A DNA stretch of 64,000 nucleotides from Streptomyces alboniger (GCF_008704395.1 NZ_CP023695.1:496001-560000); one strand, 5' to 3'; shown: positions 44,925 to 54,406, counted from the stretch's first letter. A program made the numbers and translations. The notes: generated from the sequence alone by a model not told the origin.

Positions 44925-46702
44925 TCGGCCTGGTGCCCCCGGAGTACGACCCGGCGGCCCCCACGACGGCGGAGACCCTGCCCATCGGCACGACCGCGAC
45001 CGTTCGCACCTACGTGCGTGAGCTGTTGCGGCGCCATCGCCGGGCCTTCGTCCTGCTCGTCGTGGTCAACACACTCGCCGTGGTCGCCTCGATGGCGGGC
45101 CCCTACCTGCTCGGTGGCCTCGTCGAGAAGGTCTCGGACGGTGCCCGCGACCTCCACTTGGAGCGCACCATCGGCCTGTTCGCACTGGCGCTCGCCGTGC
45201 AGGCCTTCTTCGTCCGGGAGGTGCGGCTGCGGGGCGCGATGCTCGGTGAGCGGATGCTGGCCGACCTGCGGGAGGACTTTCTCGTACGGTCCGTCGGGCT
45301 GCCGCCCGGAGTCCTGGAGCGGGCGGGGACGGGTGATCTGCTCTCCCGGATCACCACGGACATCGACCGACTGGCCAACGCCATGCGCGAGGCCGTGCCG
45401 CAACTCGCGATCGGTGTCGTATGGGTGGCGCTGCTGCTCGGCGGGCTCGTCGTGACCGCGCCGCCGCTGGCACCCGCCGTCCTCGTCGCCGTGCCGCTCC
45501 TTGTCGTGGGCTGCCGCTGGTACTTCAAGCGGGCGCCCTCCGCCTATCGTTCGGAAGCCGCCGGGTACGCCGCCGTGGCCGCCGCCCTCGCCGAGACCGT
45601 CGACGCGGGCCGCACCATCGAGGCCCACCGGCTCGGCGAGCGCCGCATCGAGCTGTCGGAACGCCGCATCAAGGAGTGGACCGCCTGGGAGCGGTACACC
45701 CTCTTTCTGCGATCGGTGCTCTTCCCGGTGATCAACTTCACCCACGTCATCGTGCTCTGTTCGACACTGATGATCGGCGGGGTATTCGTCCTCCAGGGCT
45801 GGATCGGCGTGGGACAACTGACCACGGGCGTGCTGATCTCCCAGATGCTCGTCGACCCGCTGGGCATCATCCTGCGCTGGTACGACGAGTTGCAGGTGGC
45901 CCAGGTGTCGCTGGCCCGGCTCGTCGGGGTGCGTGACATCGAACCGGACGCGGGCGACTCCTCGGTCATCCCGGAGGGGCGCCACGTTCTCGCGGACGAC
46001 GTGCACTTCGGATACCGCGCGGGCGTCGACGTACTGCGCGAGGTGTCCCTGGCCGTCGAACCCGGCTCGCGCGTCGCCCTGGTCGGCCCGTCCGGCGCGG
46101 GCAAGTCGACGCTCGGCAGGCTGCTCGCCGGCATCTACGGGCCGCGCACCGGACGGGTCACCCTGGGCGGCGCCGCGTTGTCGTCGATGCCCGCGGAGGA
46201 GGTGCGCACCCATGTGGCGCTGGTCAACCAGGAGCACCACGTCTTCGTCGGCTCCCTGCGTGACAACCTCCTTCTCGCCAGGACCGGGGCGCGGGACGCC
46301 GAACTCTGGGCGGCGCTCGGAGCGGTCGACGCGGCCGACTGGGCGCGGGGCCTCGACGAGGGCCTGGACACCGAGGTCGGCTCGGGCGGCTTCGCACTGA
46401 CACCGGCACAGGCGCAGCAGATCGCACTGGCCCGACTCGTCCTCGCCGACCCGCACACGCTGGTCCTGGACGAGGCCACCTCGCTCCTCGACCCGCGCGC
46501 CGCACGCCACCTGGAGCGCTCGCTCGCCCGCGTCCTGGACGGTCGCACGGTCGTAGCGATCGCCCACCGCCTGCACACCGCGCACGACGCGGACGTCATC
46601 GCCGTGGTCGAGAACGGCCGCATCAGCGAACTCGGCAGCCACGACCAGCTCGTCTCCGCCGACGGCGCGTACGCGGCCCTGTGGCGGTCCTGGCACGGGT
46701 AG
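44921..46702 (+). CDS. ABC exporter half-transporter B1 with intact Walker A and degenerate signature
   Basis: A 593-residue partner of A1. Membrane segments occupy residues about 43-320. The ATPase domain has Walker A GPSGAGKS (389-396), Q-loop Gln437, catalytic Glu518 in TLVLDEATS and H-loop His549 (AIAHRL), so it can bind and hydrolyse ATP. The signature is LTPAQAQQIALAR (493-505) instead of LSGGQ. In a heterodimer its Walker A faces the intact LSGGQ of A1, forming the single consensus site. Translationally coupled to A1 by ATGA. Confidence 0.88.
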   Translation: MIGLVPPEYDPAAPTTAETLPIGTTATVRTYVRELLRRHRRAFVLLVVVNTLAVVASMAGPYLLGGLVEKVSDGARDLHLERTIGLFALALAVQAFFVREVRLRGAMLGERMLADLREDFLVRSVGLPPGVLERAGTGDLLSRITTDIDRLANAMREAVPQLAIGVVWVALLLGGLVVTAPPLAPAVLVAVPLLVVGCRWYFKRAPSAYRSEAAGYAAVAAALAETVDAGRTIEAHRLGERRIELSERRIKEWTAWERYTLFLRSVLFPVINFTHVIVLCSTLMIGGVFVLQGWIGVGQLTTGVLISQMLVDPLGIILRWYDELQVAQVSLARLVGVRDIEPDAGDSSVIPEGRHVLADDVHFGYRAGVDVLREVSLAVEPGSRVALVGPSGAGKSTLGRLLAGIYGPRTGRVTLGGAALSSMPAEEVRTHVALVNQEHHVFVGSLRDNLLLARTGARDAELWAALGAVDAADWARGLDEGLDTEVGSGGFALTPAQAQQIALARLVLADPHTLVLDEATSLLDPRAARHLERSLARVLDGRTVVAIAHRLHTAHDADVIAVVENGRISELGSHDQLVSADGAYAALWRSWHG

Positions 46703-46739
46703 CGGCGGCGGCTGTTGCTGGGAGGAGAGCGGCTGTGCT

Positions 46740-46991
46740 TTGAGCGAGGGCAGCTCGGGCGCTCGCGAGGGCGACCGCGCACCGGGCGTCGGCGGCTGGG
46801 GCATTCGCGAGGGCTGCCACGCGCCGGGCGAGGACGGCCGGGGCATCCGCGAAGGCTGCCACACACCGGGCGAGGACGTCCCGGGCGACCGCGACGCGGG
46901 CGGTCGCCTTCGCGCCCCGGGACGGAGCGGGCGGCCAGGCGCGGGGCGCCCTACTCCCTTGCCGGTATGGGTAGTTAGGGTGCTCGGATGA
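46740..46991 (+). other. Possible small repeat-containing open frame between the two ABC pairs
   Basis: An open frame of 83 codons from a TTG has coding-like high third-position GC and ends in TGA overlapping the ATG of the next ABC gene. It encodes a 14-residue repeat (GIREGCHAPGEDGR, GIREGCHTPGEDVP). GGAGGAG lies 12 bases ahead of the TTG, which is rather far. Two differences between the repeats are synonymous in this frame. It may be a real small protein, a decayed gene or chance; no ATG or GTG start is available. Confidence 0.25.
46756..46881. repeat. 42-bp tandem repeat, about three copies
   Basis: Copies at 46798-46839 and 46840-46881 share 36 of 42 bases, and a more diverged copy lies at 46756-46797. 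The core is GCGAGGGCTGCCACGCGCCG. The repeats fill most of the 285-base gap between the two transporter pairs. The rest of the gap (46882-46987) is GC-rich with the partial palindrome GCGACCGC/GCGGTCGC and shows no clear promoter. Confidence 0.85.
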
Positions 46992-48988
46992 CCGCATCGC
47001 CCACGGATCCCGGCACTCCTGACCGCCGCGGGCCTGCTCGCTACCTCTGGTGGCTGACCGTCAGCCAACGCCGACGGGTCGCAGCCGGGGCGCTGCTGGG
47101 CAGTGCGTGGATGATCGGCCTGACCCTCCCTCCGTACCTCCTGTCGCGCGCCATCGACGACGGCTTGCGGACCGGTGATCAGCGAACACTGGTCGGCTGG
47201 GCCGCGGCCCTTCTCGGTATCGGGGTACTCAACGCCTGGCTCGCGATCATGCGGCACCGCACGATGACCCGGATCCGGCTCGACGCCTACTTCCGCACCG
47301 TGCGCCTCATGGTCGACCACGCGACTCGGCTCGGCGCCGCACTGCCCCGCCGCGTCTCCGTCGGCGAGGTCGTCACGATCGGGCACTCCGACGTGGGCGT
47401 GATCAGCCAGACCCTGACCGTGACAGGGCCCGGCGTGGGCGCGGTGATCGCCTACGCCGGGGTAGCCGCGCTGCTGCTGTCCGTCTCCCCTCTGCTCGCG
47501 GTGGTGGTACTGGTCGGGGTGCCACTGCTCGCTCTGTTGGTCGGCCCGCTCCTCAGCCGCTTGCAGGGAGCCGAGACCGCGTACCGGGATCGGCAGGGCG
47601 CCCTCGCCGCCGTGCTCGGCGACCTCGTTGGTGGGTTGCGGATCCTCAACGGCATCGGCGGCAAGGCTGTCTTCGCGGCCCGCTACCGCCACGGCTCGCG
47701 ACAGCTGCTCGACGAGGGGTACCGCGTCGGCTCGTCGATGAGCTGGATCCAGGCCTTCGGACTCGGCCTGCCCACGGTGTTCCTGGCGACCGTGGCGTGG
47801 CTCGCCGCCCGCCTGGCCGTGCAGGGGACCATCACGGTCGGCGAACTGGTGGCCGTCTACGGCTACGTCGCCGTCCTCGTGGTGCCGGTGGCGTCCTTCA
47901 TCGAGAGCGGCTACGACATCGGCCGGGGCCTGGTCTCGGCGCGACGAATCGTGGACTTCCTGAACCTGGAGCCGGAGGACCACACGGTTGGGCCCGCGGA
48001 GGAAGTCGGTGCAGCGAGCGAGAGCGCGAACGGGAGTGCGAGTGAGAGCGGGGTGGCCCCAAAGCCGTCTGGCAAACACGCCGGCCCTGTCGACGCTCCC
48101 GGCGCACCGGCTGTGGTGCGCGACCCCCTGTCCGGCGTGGAGGTAAGGCCTGGCATCCTCACCGCGCTCGTCAGCGCCTGCCCGTCGGACGCCACGGATG
48201 TCGTCGACCGCCTCGGCCGGTTCTCCCCTTCGCACACCACCTGGGGCACGGCCCGTCTCGACGACATCGCCCTGGAACAGGTCCGCGCCCGCATCCTCGT
48301 CGCGGACAACGAAGCCGAACTCTTCGCCGGTACGTTGCGCGCGGCGATCTCCGGCCGACTCCGCCCGGACGAGCACGCTCTCGCCCGCGTCATCTACGAG
48401 GCCGTGGCCCGCGACATCGTGCTCGGCCTTCCGGGCGGGCTCGATGCCCGCCTCGACTCCCACGGCCACAACCTCTCCGGCGGTCAGCGTCAACGCGTCC
48501 GCCTGGCCCGTGCCCTGCTCGCAGACCCCGAGATCCTGCTGGCGGTCGAACCCACGTCGGCGGTCGACGCCCACACCGAGGCCCGGATGGCGACCCGTCT
48601 GCGCGCCGCCCGCAGCGGTCGCACGACCCTCGTGACCAGTACGTCTCCCCTCGTCCTCGGCCAGGCCGACGCCGTGTACTACCTGGTCGACGGCCGACTG
48701 GCCGCCGTCGGCCGCCACGCCGATCTGCTGGCCTCGCACCCGGACTACCGGCGCCTGGTGTCGCGCGGCTCCGTCGAGCAGAACCCAGCGCGGAATGAGA
48801 CCGAACGCGTCGCGGCCCGGAAAGAGAGCGAGCAGCTCACAGCGCAGGAAGCGCGAGAGCAGGTCACAGCCCAGGAAGCGAGTGAGCAGGTCACGGAGGC
48901 GCAAGCCCCGCAAGATCACGGCATACCAGCGCCACAACACCACCGGAACCCCCGTCCCTCCGAGCCGCCTCACGAGGCCCTCCGATGA
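46988..48988 (+). CDS. ABC exporter half-transporter A2 with lost Walker A and altered Walker B (pairs with B2)
   Basis: A 666-residue subunit paralogous to A1. Membrane segments lie in residues about 30-310. The ATPase domain keeps LSGGQ (496-500), but the P-loop position reads SACPSDATD (396-404), Walker B is ILLAVE with Val520 instead of Asp (Glu521 kept), the Q-loop Gln is absent (ILVADNE) and the H-loop His is replaced (TSTSPLVL). A Gly/Ser/Glu linker (residues 335-375) and a C-terminal tail with repeats QLTAQEA, QVTAQEA and QVTEAQA are extra. Its stop overlaps B2 by 4 bases. It probably serves only to give LSGGQ to B2. Confidence 0.85.
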   Translation: MTASPTDPGTPDRRGPARYLWWLTVSQRRRVAAGALLGSAWMIGLTLPPYLLSRAIDDGLRTGDQRTLVGWAAALLGIGVLNAWLAIMRHRTMTRIRLDAYFRTVRLMVDHATRLGAALPRRVSVGEVVTIGHSDVGVISQTLTVTGPGVGAVIAYAGVAALLLSVSPLLAVVVLVGVPLLALLVGPLLSRLQGAETAYRDRQGALAAVLGDLVGGLRILNGIGGKAVFAARYRHGSRQLLDEGYRVGSSMSWIQAFGLGLPTVFLATVAWLAARLAVQGTITVGELVAVYGYVAVLVVPVASFIESGYDIGRGLVSARRIVDFLNLEPEDHTVGPAEEVGAASESANGSASESGVAPKPSGKHAGPVDAPGAPAVVRDPLSGVEVRPGILTALVSACPSDATDVVDRLGRFSPSHTTWGTARLDDIALEQVRARILVADNEAELFAGTLRAAISGRLRPDEHALARVIYEAVARDIVLGLPGGLDARLDSHGHNLSGGQRQRVRLARALLADPEILLAVEPTSAVDAHTEARMATRLRAARSGRTTLVTSTSPLVLGQADAVYYLVDGRLAAVGRHADLLASHPDYRRLVSRGSVEQNPARNETERVAARKESEQLTAQEAREQVTAQEASEQVTEAQAPQDHGIPAPQHHRNPRPSEPPHEALR

Positions 48989-50889
48989 CGTCGCCACGCT
49001 GCGCCGACAGCCCTCAAGCCGCTCCGGGGCAGCTGCCCACAGCCGACGCGCGCCAGGTCCGCCGCGCCGCGCTGCACCTGATGCGTCAGGACGCCCAAGC
49101 CTTCACCGCCATGATCATTTTCAACGTGCTCGCCGCAGGGGCGGGCCTCGTCGGTCCGTGGCTCCTCGGCCGCATCGTCAACACGGTCAAAGACGGTGGG
49201 GGCGTCGAGGCCGTGGACCGCCTCGCCCTCGGCATCCTCGTCGGAGCCGTCGCTCAGCTCCTCCTGGCGCGCCACGCCCGCTACCTCGGCCACCGCTTCG
49301 GCGAGCGCACCCTGGCCCGAATCCGCGAGCAGTTCGTCGAGCGGGCCCTCGCCCTGCCAACGTCCGTCGTCGAGCGCGCGGGCGCGGGGGACCTGACGGC
49401 CCGAGGCACATCCGATGTCGCGGCCGCGGGGCACACGCTGCGTGACACCGGACCCGACGTCTTCGTCGCGGCTATGCAGGCGCTGTTCATCCTCGGCGCG
49501 GTTTTCCTGCTCGATCCGCTGCTGGGCGCCTGCGGTGTGCTCGGCCTCACCGGCATCTGGTTCGCCACCCGCTGGTACCTGCGGCGGGCGCGCTCCGCCT
49601 ACCTCGACCAGGGTGCGTCCCACTCCGCACTCGCGGAAGTGCTCTCCGCCACCGCCTCCGGAGCCCGCACCATCGAGGCCTTCGGTCTGCGGCAGCGCCG
49701 CATCGCGGACAGCGAGGAGGAGATCCAACGGTGCGTCGCCGCCCGCGAACGCACCTTGTTCCTGCGCAGCGTCCTCTTCCCGTCCATCGACATCTCGTAC
49801 GTGATCCCGGTGGTCACCGTGCTCCTCCTCGGCGGCGTGATGCACGACCGGGGCGCGGTGAGCCTCGGCACGGTGGTCGCCTGCGCGCTGTACCTGCGCC
49901 AGCTCTCCCAACCGCTCGACACGATCTTGCAGCGGATCGAGGAGTTGCAGAGCAGCGGCGCATCCTTCGCCCGGGTCGAGGGCCTGGCCGCTGCCCCGGC
50001 GGGGACGACCGCGTCCACACCCCCGGCCGCCAGTCCCGCTACTCCCGCCACTCCCTCTTTCGCCGGCGCCGCCTTCGACGACGACCGCATCGAGGTCGAC
50101 GGCGTCTCGTTCTCCTACGGTGACGGCGCTGACGTCCTGCGCGGAGTCGATCTGTCCGTCCGCCCCGGAGAACGCCTCGCCATCGTCGGCCCCTCCGGCG
50201 CGGGCAAAACAACTCTGAGTCGATTGCTCGCGGGCATCGACGCACCGACCAGGGGCACGGTGACCGTCGGCGGCACCCCGATCGCCGACCTGCCTCCAAG
50301 CCGACTGCGCCGCCAGATCGTCCTCGTCACCCAGGAGCACCACGTGTTCCTCGGCACCCTCCGGGACAATCTTCAGATCGCGGCGGAATCCGCCACAGAC
50401 CGGGAACTGCATGACGCTCTTGCGGCGGTCGGCGCCGAGTGGGCGGGGGATATGCCGGACGGCCTGGACACCGAGCTCGGTGCCGGGGGCCACCGGCTGC
50501 CCGGGGCGCAGGCCCAGCAGCTGGCACTGGCCCGGGTCGTACTCGCCGACCCGCACACCCTGATACTCGACGAAGCCACCGCACTCCTGGACCCGACGAC
50601 AGCGCGCCACACCGAACACGCTCTGGCCGCTGTCCTGCGCGGGCGAACCGTCATCGCCATCGCCCACCGTCTCCAGACGGCCCACGACGCGGACCGCGTC
50701 GCGGTCATGGAGGACGGGCAGGTGACAGAGCTCGGCACCCACCACGACCTCGTGACGGCCGGCGGCTCCTACGCGGCTCTCTGGCACTCCTGGCACGGCG
50801 AGCGCCCACCGACCACCGATGGCGATGGCGACGGCACACAGGCAGGCCCACCCTGCTCCGAAGCCCGAAGCGGCCGGTCCAGCGTCTGA
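48985..50889 (+). CDS. ABC exporter half-transporter B2 with intact Walker A and degenerate signature
   Basis: A 634-residue partner of A2. Membrane segments are at residues about 40-325. The ATPase domain has Walker A GPSGAGKT (402-409), Q-loop Gln450, catalytic Glu530 (TLILDEAT) and H-loop His561. The signature is LPGAQAQQLALAR (505-517). The similarity to B1 (LVNQEHHVFVGSLRDN versus LVTQEHHVFLGTLRDN; ADPHTLVLDEAT versus ADPHTLILDEAT) shows the two pairs arose by duplication. A Thr/Pro/Ala linker (residues 337-360) precedes the ATPase domain. Substrate unknown. Confidence 0.88.
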   Translation: MTSPRCADSPQAAPGQLPTADARQVRRAALHLMRQDAQAFTAMIIFNVLAAGAGLVGPWLLGRIVNTVKDGGGVEAVDRLALGILVGAVAQLLLARHARYLGHRFGERTLARIREQFVERALALPTSVVERAGAGDLTARGTSDVAAAGHTLRDTGPDVFVAAMQALFILGAVFLLDPLLGACGVLGLTGIWFATRWYLRRARSAYLDQGASHSALAEVLSATASGARTIEAFGLRQRRIADSEEEIQRCVAARERTLFLRSVLFPSIDISYVIPVVTVLLLGGVMHDRGAVSLGTVVACALYLRQLSQPLDTILQRIEELQSSGASFARVEGLAAAPAGTTASTPPAASPATPATPSFAGAAFDDDRIEVDGVSFSYGDGADVLRGVDLSVRPGERLAIVGPSGAGKTTLSRLLAGIDAPTRGTVTVGGTPIADLPPSRLRRQIVLVTQEHHVFLGTLRDNLQIAAESATDRELHDALAAVGAEWAGDMPDGLDTELGAGGHRLPGAQAQQLALARVVLADPHTLILDEATALLDPTTARHTEHALAAVLRGRTVIAIAHRLQTAHDADRVAVMEDGQVTELGTHHDLVTAGGSYAALWHSWHGERPPTTDGDGDGTQAGPPCSEARSGRSSV

Positions 50890-50930
50890 GCCGATGCCCT
50901 CGTGTCCCGCGCTCGCGCAGGGGCCGACCC

Positions 50931-51743
50931 TCAGATGAAGTTGAGCGCGGCCGCGCCGCCCGCTCCCCCGAGCAGCATGAACACCGGCATCAGCACCTTC
51001 AGCTCGATCCAGCTGCCGGCCCGAAAGCGCAGCGCCTTCGGCGGCCCGACCGGGTACCAGCGCCTGCGGCCGATGGGAATGGGCCACAGGACCGGGCAGC
51101 CGGAGACCGTCAGCGCGTCCCCGAGGTCGTGAACCAGCGCTCCGAGGACGATCGGCAGCCCCAGCCACAGATACTCCTGGCCGGGCTCGGTGAACAGCCA
51201 GTCCGAGCCGTTGCCGGGCTTGTCGAGGACCCCGGCGAGGATCCAGGCACTCGTCGCGGCGAGCAGCCACACCAGCACATCGCTGCTCGACCCGCGTGCG
51301 GCCCGCCACAGCAGGCCTTCGATGGCGAGGACCATGTGGACGAAGAGAAGCGCGAGGACCGCCCAGCGCCCGCCGGAGATCGCCAGGGCCGAGGCACCCG
51401 CTCCTATCAGCACCGCCCACAGCCAGGTGTGCGTCAGCGTGCGGTGCCCGCCCGACCGGCGCGGGTCGCCCTGTTTGCGCGTCGCCTTGTAGACGGCGTA
51501 CGAGAGCTTGTCGACGATCTCGCACAGCCCCCGTGAGATCGGTCCGAAGGCGCGCGAGATGGTCGCCGACTTGTGGTCGAGGTCGGGCGCGAGCGCCGCC
51601 CCTGCGCAGATCAGAGCCCCTACGAGCAGGACCGGCCAGGGCATCGTGTGCCCCGCGGCCGCGGCAGCCGCACCTACTCCGAGCCAGGCCGCCGCCCCCG
51701 ACAGTGAGTGTGCCGGTCCCATCATTGCTGCTGCCCGCCCCAT
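50931..51743 (-). CDS. DUF457/YdjM-like membrane metal-dependent hydrolase
   Basis: A 270-residue integral membrane protein with five or six hydrophobic segments. MGPAHSLSGAAAWL, LAPDLDHKSATISRAFGPISRG and the His-rich GGHRTLTHTWLWA are typical of the YdjM/DUF457 family, whose conserved His and Asp residues (PDLDH, HRTLTH) suggest metal-dependent hydrolysis at the membrane, perhaps of phospholipid-type substrates. The function has not been proven in the family. In-frame ATG codons at 51725 and 51722 are alternative starts that fit the usual N-terminus better. Divergent from the helicase gene with about 100 bases between. Confidence 0.85.
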   Translation of the reverse strand: MGRAAAMMGPAHSLSGAAAWLGVGAAAAAAGHTMPWPVLLVGALICAGAALAPDLDHKSATISRAFGPISRGLCEIVDKLSYAVYKATRKQGDPRRSGGHRTLTHTWLWAVLIGAGASALAISGGRWAVLALLFVHMVLAIEGLLWRAARGSSSDVLVWLLAATSAWILAGVLDKPGNGSDWLFTEPGQEYLWLGLPIVLGALVHDLGDALTVSGCPVLWPIPIGRRRWYPVGPPKALRFRAGSWIELKVLMPVFMLLGGAGGAAALNFI

Positions 51744-51846
51744 TTCCGTTGTTCTGACGCCCCGTTGGCGACTCAGCGTAGCGTTCGTGATCTTCGCCGG
51801 GACCTCCGGTTCCCGGAACGGAGGAGAAGGAAGGCAAGATGGGGGT

Positions 51847-54360
51847 GTGACCCTTATCGATCAGCTGCCGCCGGATGCCGACCCAGATGCCCTCTTCGAA
51901 GCCTTCTCGTCGTGGGCCGAGGACCAGGGGATCACTCTCTACCCGGCCCAGGAGGAGGCGCTGATCGAGGTGGTCTCCGGGGCGAACGTGATCTTGTCCA
52001 CTCCGACCGGCTCGGGCAAGAGCCTGGTCGCGGCGGGCGCCCACTTCACAGCCCTCGCTCAGGACAAGGTCACCTTCTACACCGCGCCCATCAAGGCGCT
52101 GGTGTCCGAGAAGTTCTTCGACCTGTGCAAGCTCTTCGGCACCGAGAACGTCGGCATGCTCACGGGCGACGCGTCGGTCAACGCCGACGCCCCCGTCATC
52201 TGCTGCACGGCCGAGGTCCTCGCCTCCATCGCGCTGCGGGACGGCAAGCACGCCGACATCGGCCAGGTCGTGATGGACGAGTTCCACTTCTACGCCGAGC
52301 CCGACCGCGGCTGGGCCTGGCAGATCCCCCTGCTCGAACTGCCGCAGGCGCAGTTCATCCTCATGTCGGCGACGCTCGGCGACGTCTCCATGTTCGAGAA
52401 GGACCTCACGCGCCGCACGGGCCGACCCACCTCGGTCGTGCGGTCCGCGACGCGCCCCGTGCCGCTGTCGTACGAGTACCGCCTGACGCCGATCACCGAA
52501 ACGCTCACCGAGCTGCTCGAGACCAAGCAGGCACCCGTCTACATCGTGCACTTCACGCAGGCGCAGGCCGTCGAGCGCGCACAGTCGCTGATGAGCATCA
52601 ACATGTGCACGCGCGAGGAGAAGGACAAGATCGCCGACCTGATCGGCAACTTCCGCTTCACCACCAAGTTCGGCCGCAACCTCTCCCGCTACGTGCGCCA
52701 TGGCATCGGCGTCCACCACGCGGGCATGCTGCCCAAGTACCGCCGCTTGGTGGAGAAGCTCGCCCAGGCAGGGCTCCTCAAGGTCATCTGCGGCACGGAC
52801 ACCCTCGGCGTCGGCGTGAACGTCCCGATCCGTACGGTGCTGTTCACCGCGCTGACCAAGTACGACGGCAACCGTGTCCGCACTCTGCGCGCGCGAGAGT
52901 TCCACCAGATCGCGGGCCGGGCGGGACGCGCGGGCTTCGACACCGCGGGCCTGGTGGTCGCGCAGGCGCCCGAGCACGTCATCGAGAACGAGAAGGCCCT
53001 CGCCAAGGCGGGCGACGACGCGAAGAAGCGCCGCAAGGTGGTCCGCAAGAAGGCTCCCGAGGGCTTCGTCGGCTGGACCGAGAACACCTTCGAGAAACTC
53101 ATCGCCTCCGAGCCCGAGCCGCTGACTTCGCGCTTCCGGGTCACGCACACCATGCTGCTGTCCGTGATCGCCCGCCCCGGCAACGCCTTCGAGGCGATGC
53201 GCCACCTCCTTGAGGACAACCACGAGCCGCGCAAGCAGCAGCTGCGGCACATTCGCCGGGCCATCGCGATCTACCGCTCGCTCCTGGCCGGCGGTGTCGT
53301 CGAGAAGCTCGACGAGCCGGATGCCACTGGCCGCATCGTGCGCCTGACGGTCGACTTGCAGCAGGACTTCGCACTCAACCAGCCGCTGTCGACGTTCGCC
53401 CTCGCCGCCTTCGAGGTCCTGGACCCCGAGTCCCCCTCGTACGCCCTCGACATGGTGTCCGTCGTCGAATCCACTCTCGACGACCCGCGTCAGATCCTCG
53501 CGGCCCAGCAGAACAAGGCACGTGGCGAAGCCGTGGCGCTCATGAAGGCGGACGGCGTCGAGTACGAGGAGCGGATGGAACGACTCCAGGACATCACGTA
53601 CCCGAAGCCGCTGGAGGAGCTGCTCTTCCACGCGTACAACACGTACCGCACCAGTCACCCGTGGGTCGGCGACCACCCGCTCTCCCCGAAGTCCGTCGTC
53701 CGGGACATGTACGAACGGGCTCTGTCGTTCACGGAGTTCACCTCCTTCTACGAACTCGCCCGCACCGAGGGAATCGTGCTGCGTTACCTCGCGAGCGCGT
53801 ACAAGGCCCTGGAGCACACCATCCCGGACGACCTGAAGTCCGAGGACCTGGAAGATCTGATCGCCTGGCTCGGTGAAATGGTCCGTCAGGTCGACTCCAG
53901 CCTCCTCGACGAGTGGGAGCAGCTGGCCAACCCCGAGGTCATGACGGCCGAGGAGGCCCAGGAGAAGGCCGACCAGGTCAAGCCGGTCACCGCCAACGCG
54001 CGGGCTTTCCGTGTCCTGGTGCGCAACGCGCTGTTCCGCAGGGTGGAGCTGGCCGCTCTCGACCACGTCGAGGAGCTCGGCGAGCTGGACGGCGAATCCG
54101 GCTGGGACGCGGACGCCTGGGGCGAGGCCATGGACAAGTACTGGGACGAGTACGAAGATCTCGGGACCGGCCCCGACGCACGTGGCCCCAAGCTGCTGCT
54201 CATCGAGGAGGATCCGGAACACGGTCTGTGGCGCGTCCGGCAGACGTTCGCCGACCCGAACGGCGACCATGACTGGGGCATCAGCGCGGAGGTCGATCTC
54301 GCGGCCTCCGACGAGGAGGGCCGCGCCATCGTCCGGGTCACGGACGTCGGCCAGCTCTGA
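51847..54360 (+). CDS. DEAD/DEAH-type superfamily 2 helicase with DUF3516 C-terminus
   Basis: An 837-residue helicase. Motif I TPTGSGKS is at residues 52-59, motif II reads DEFH (144-147), motif III MSAT is in FILMSATLGD, and motif VI is QIAGRAGRAG. The second RecA domain has the Ski2/Mtr4-like VHHAGMLPKYRRLVE and TDTLGVGVNVPIRTVLF. The long C-terminal part matches DUF3516 of actinobacterial helicases. It probably remodels RNA or DNA duplexes; the exact substrate is unknown. The GTG start follows AGGAAGG. First gene of a likely operon with tesB and the winged-helix protein. Confidence 0.92.
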   Translation: MTLIDQLPPDADPDALFEAFSSWAEDQGITLYPAQEEALIEVVSGANVILSTPTGSGKSLVAAGAHFTALAQDKVTFYTAPIKALVSEKFFDLCKLFGTENVGMLTGDASVNADAPVICCTAEVLASIALRDGKHADIGQVVMDEFHFYAEPDRGWAWQIPLLELPQAQFILMSATLGDVSMFEKDLTRRTGRPTSVVRSATRPVPLSYEYRLTPITETLTELLETKQAPVYIVHFTQAQAVERAQSLMSINMCTREEKDKIADLIGNFRFTTKFGRNLSRYVRHGIGVHHAGMLPKYRRLVEKLAQAGLLKVICGTDTLGVGVNVPIRTVLFTALTKYDGNRVRTLRAREFHQIAGRAGRAGFDTAGLVVAQAPEHVIENEKALAKAGDDAKKRRKVVRKKAPEGFVGWTENTFEKLIASEPEPLTSRFRVTHTMLLSVIARPGNAFEAMRHLLEDNHEPRKQQLRHIRRAIAIYRSLLAGGVVEKLDEPDATGRIVRLTVDLQQDFALNQPLSTFALAAFEVLDPESPSYALDMVSVVESTLDDPRQILAAQQNKARGEAVALMKADGVEYEERMERLQDITYPKPLEELLFHAYNTYRTSHPWVGDHPLSPKSVVRDMYERALSFTEFTSFYELARTEGIVLRYLASAYKALEHTIPDDLKSEDLEDLIAWLGEMVRQVDSSLLDEWEQLANPEVMTAEEAQEKADQVKPVTANARAFRVLVRNALFRRVELAALDHVEELGELDGESGWDADAWGEAMDKYWDEYEDLGTGPDARGPKLLLIEEDPEHGLWRVRQTFADPNGDHDWGISAEVDLAASDEEGRAIVRVTDVGQL

Positions 54361-54406
54361 CCGCCCCGAGGATCCACGCGTCCCGGACAGGAGTCGAGGA
54401 ACTGTC

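Noticed and set aside
46756..46881. CRISPR array
   Set aside because: The 42-base copies are directly adjacent, without unique spacers, and no cas gene is present.
43005..50889. Bacteriocin or lantibiotic cluster suggested by tandem ABC exporters
   Set aside because: No modification enzyme, C39 peptidase domain or convincing precursor peptide was seen; the small repeat frame alone is not enough.
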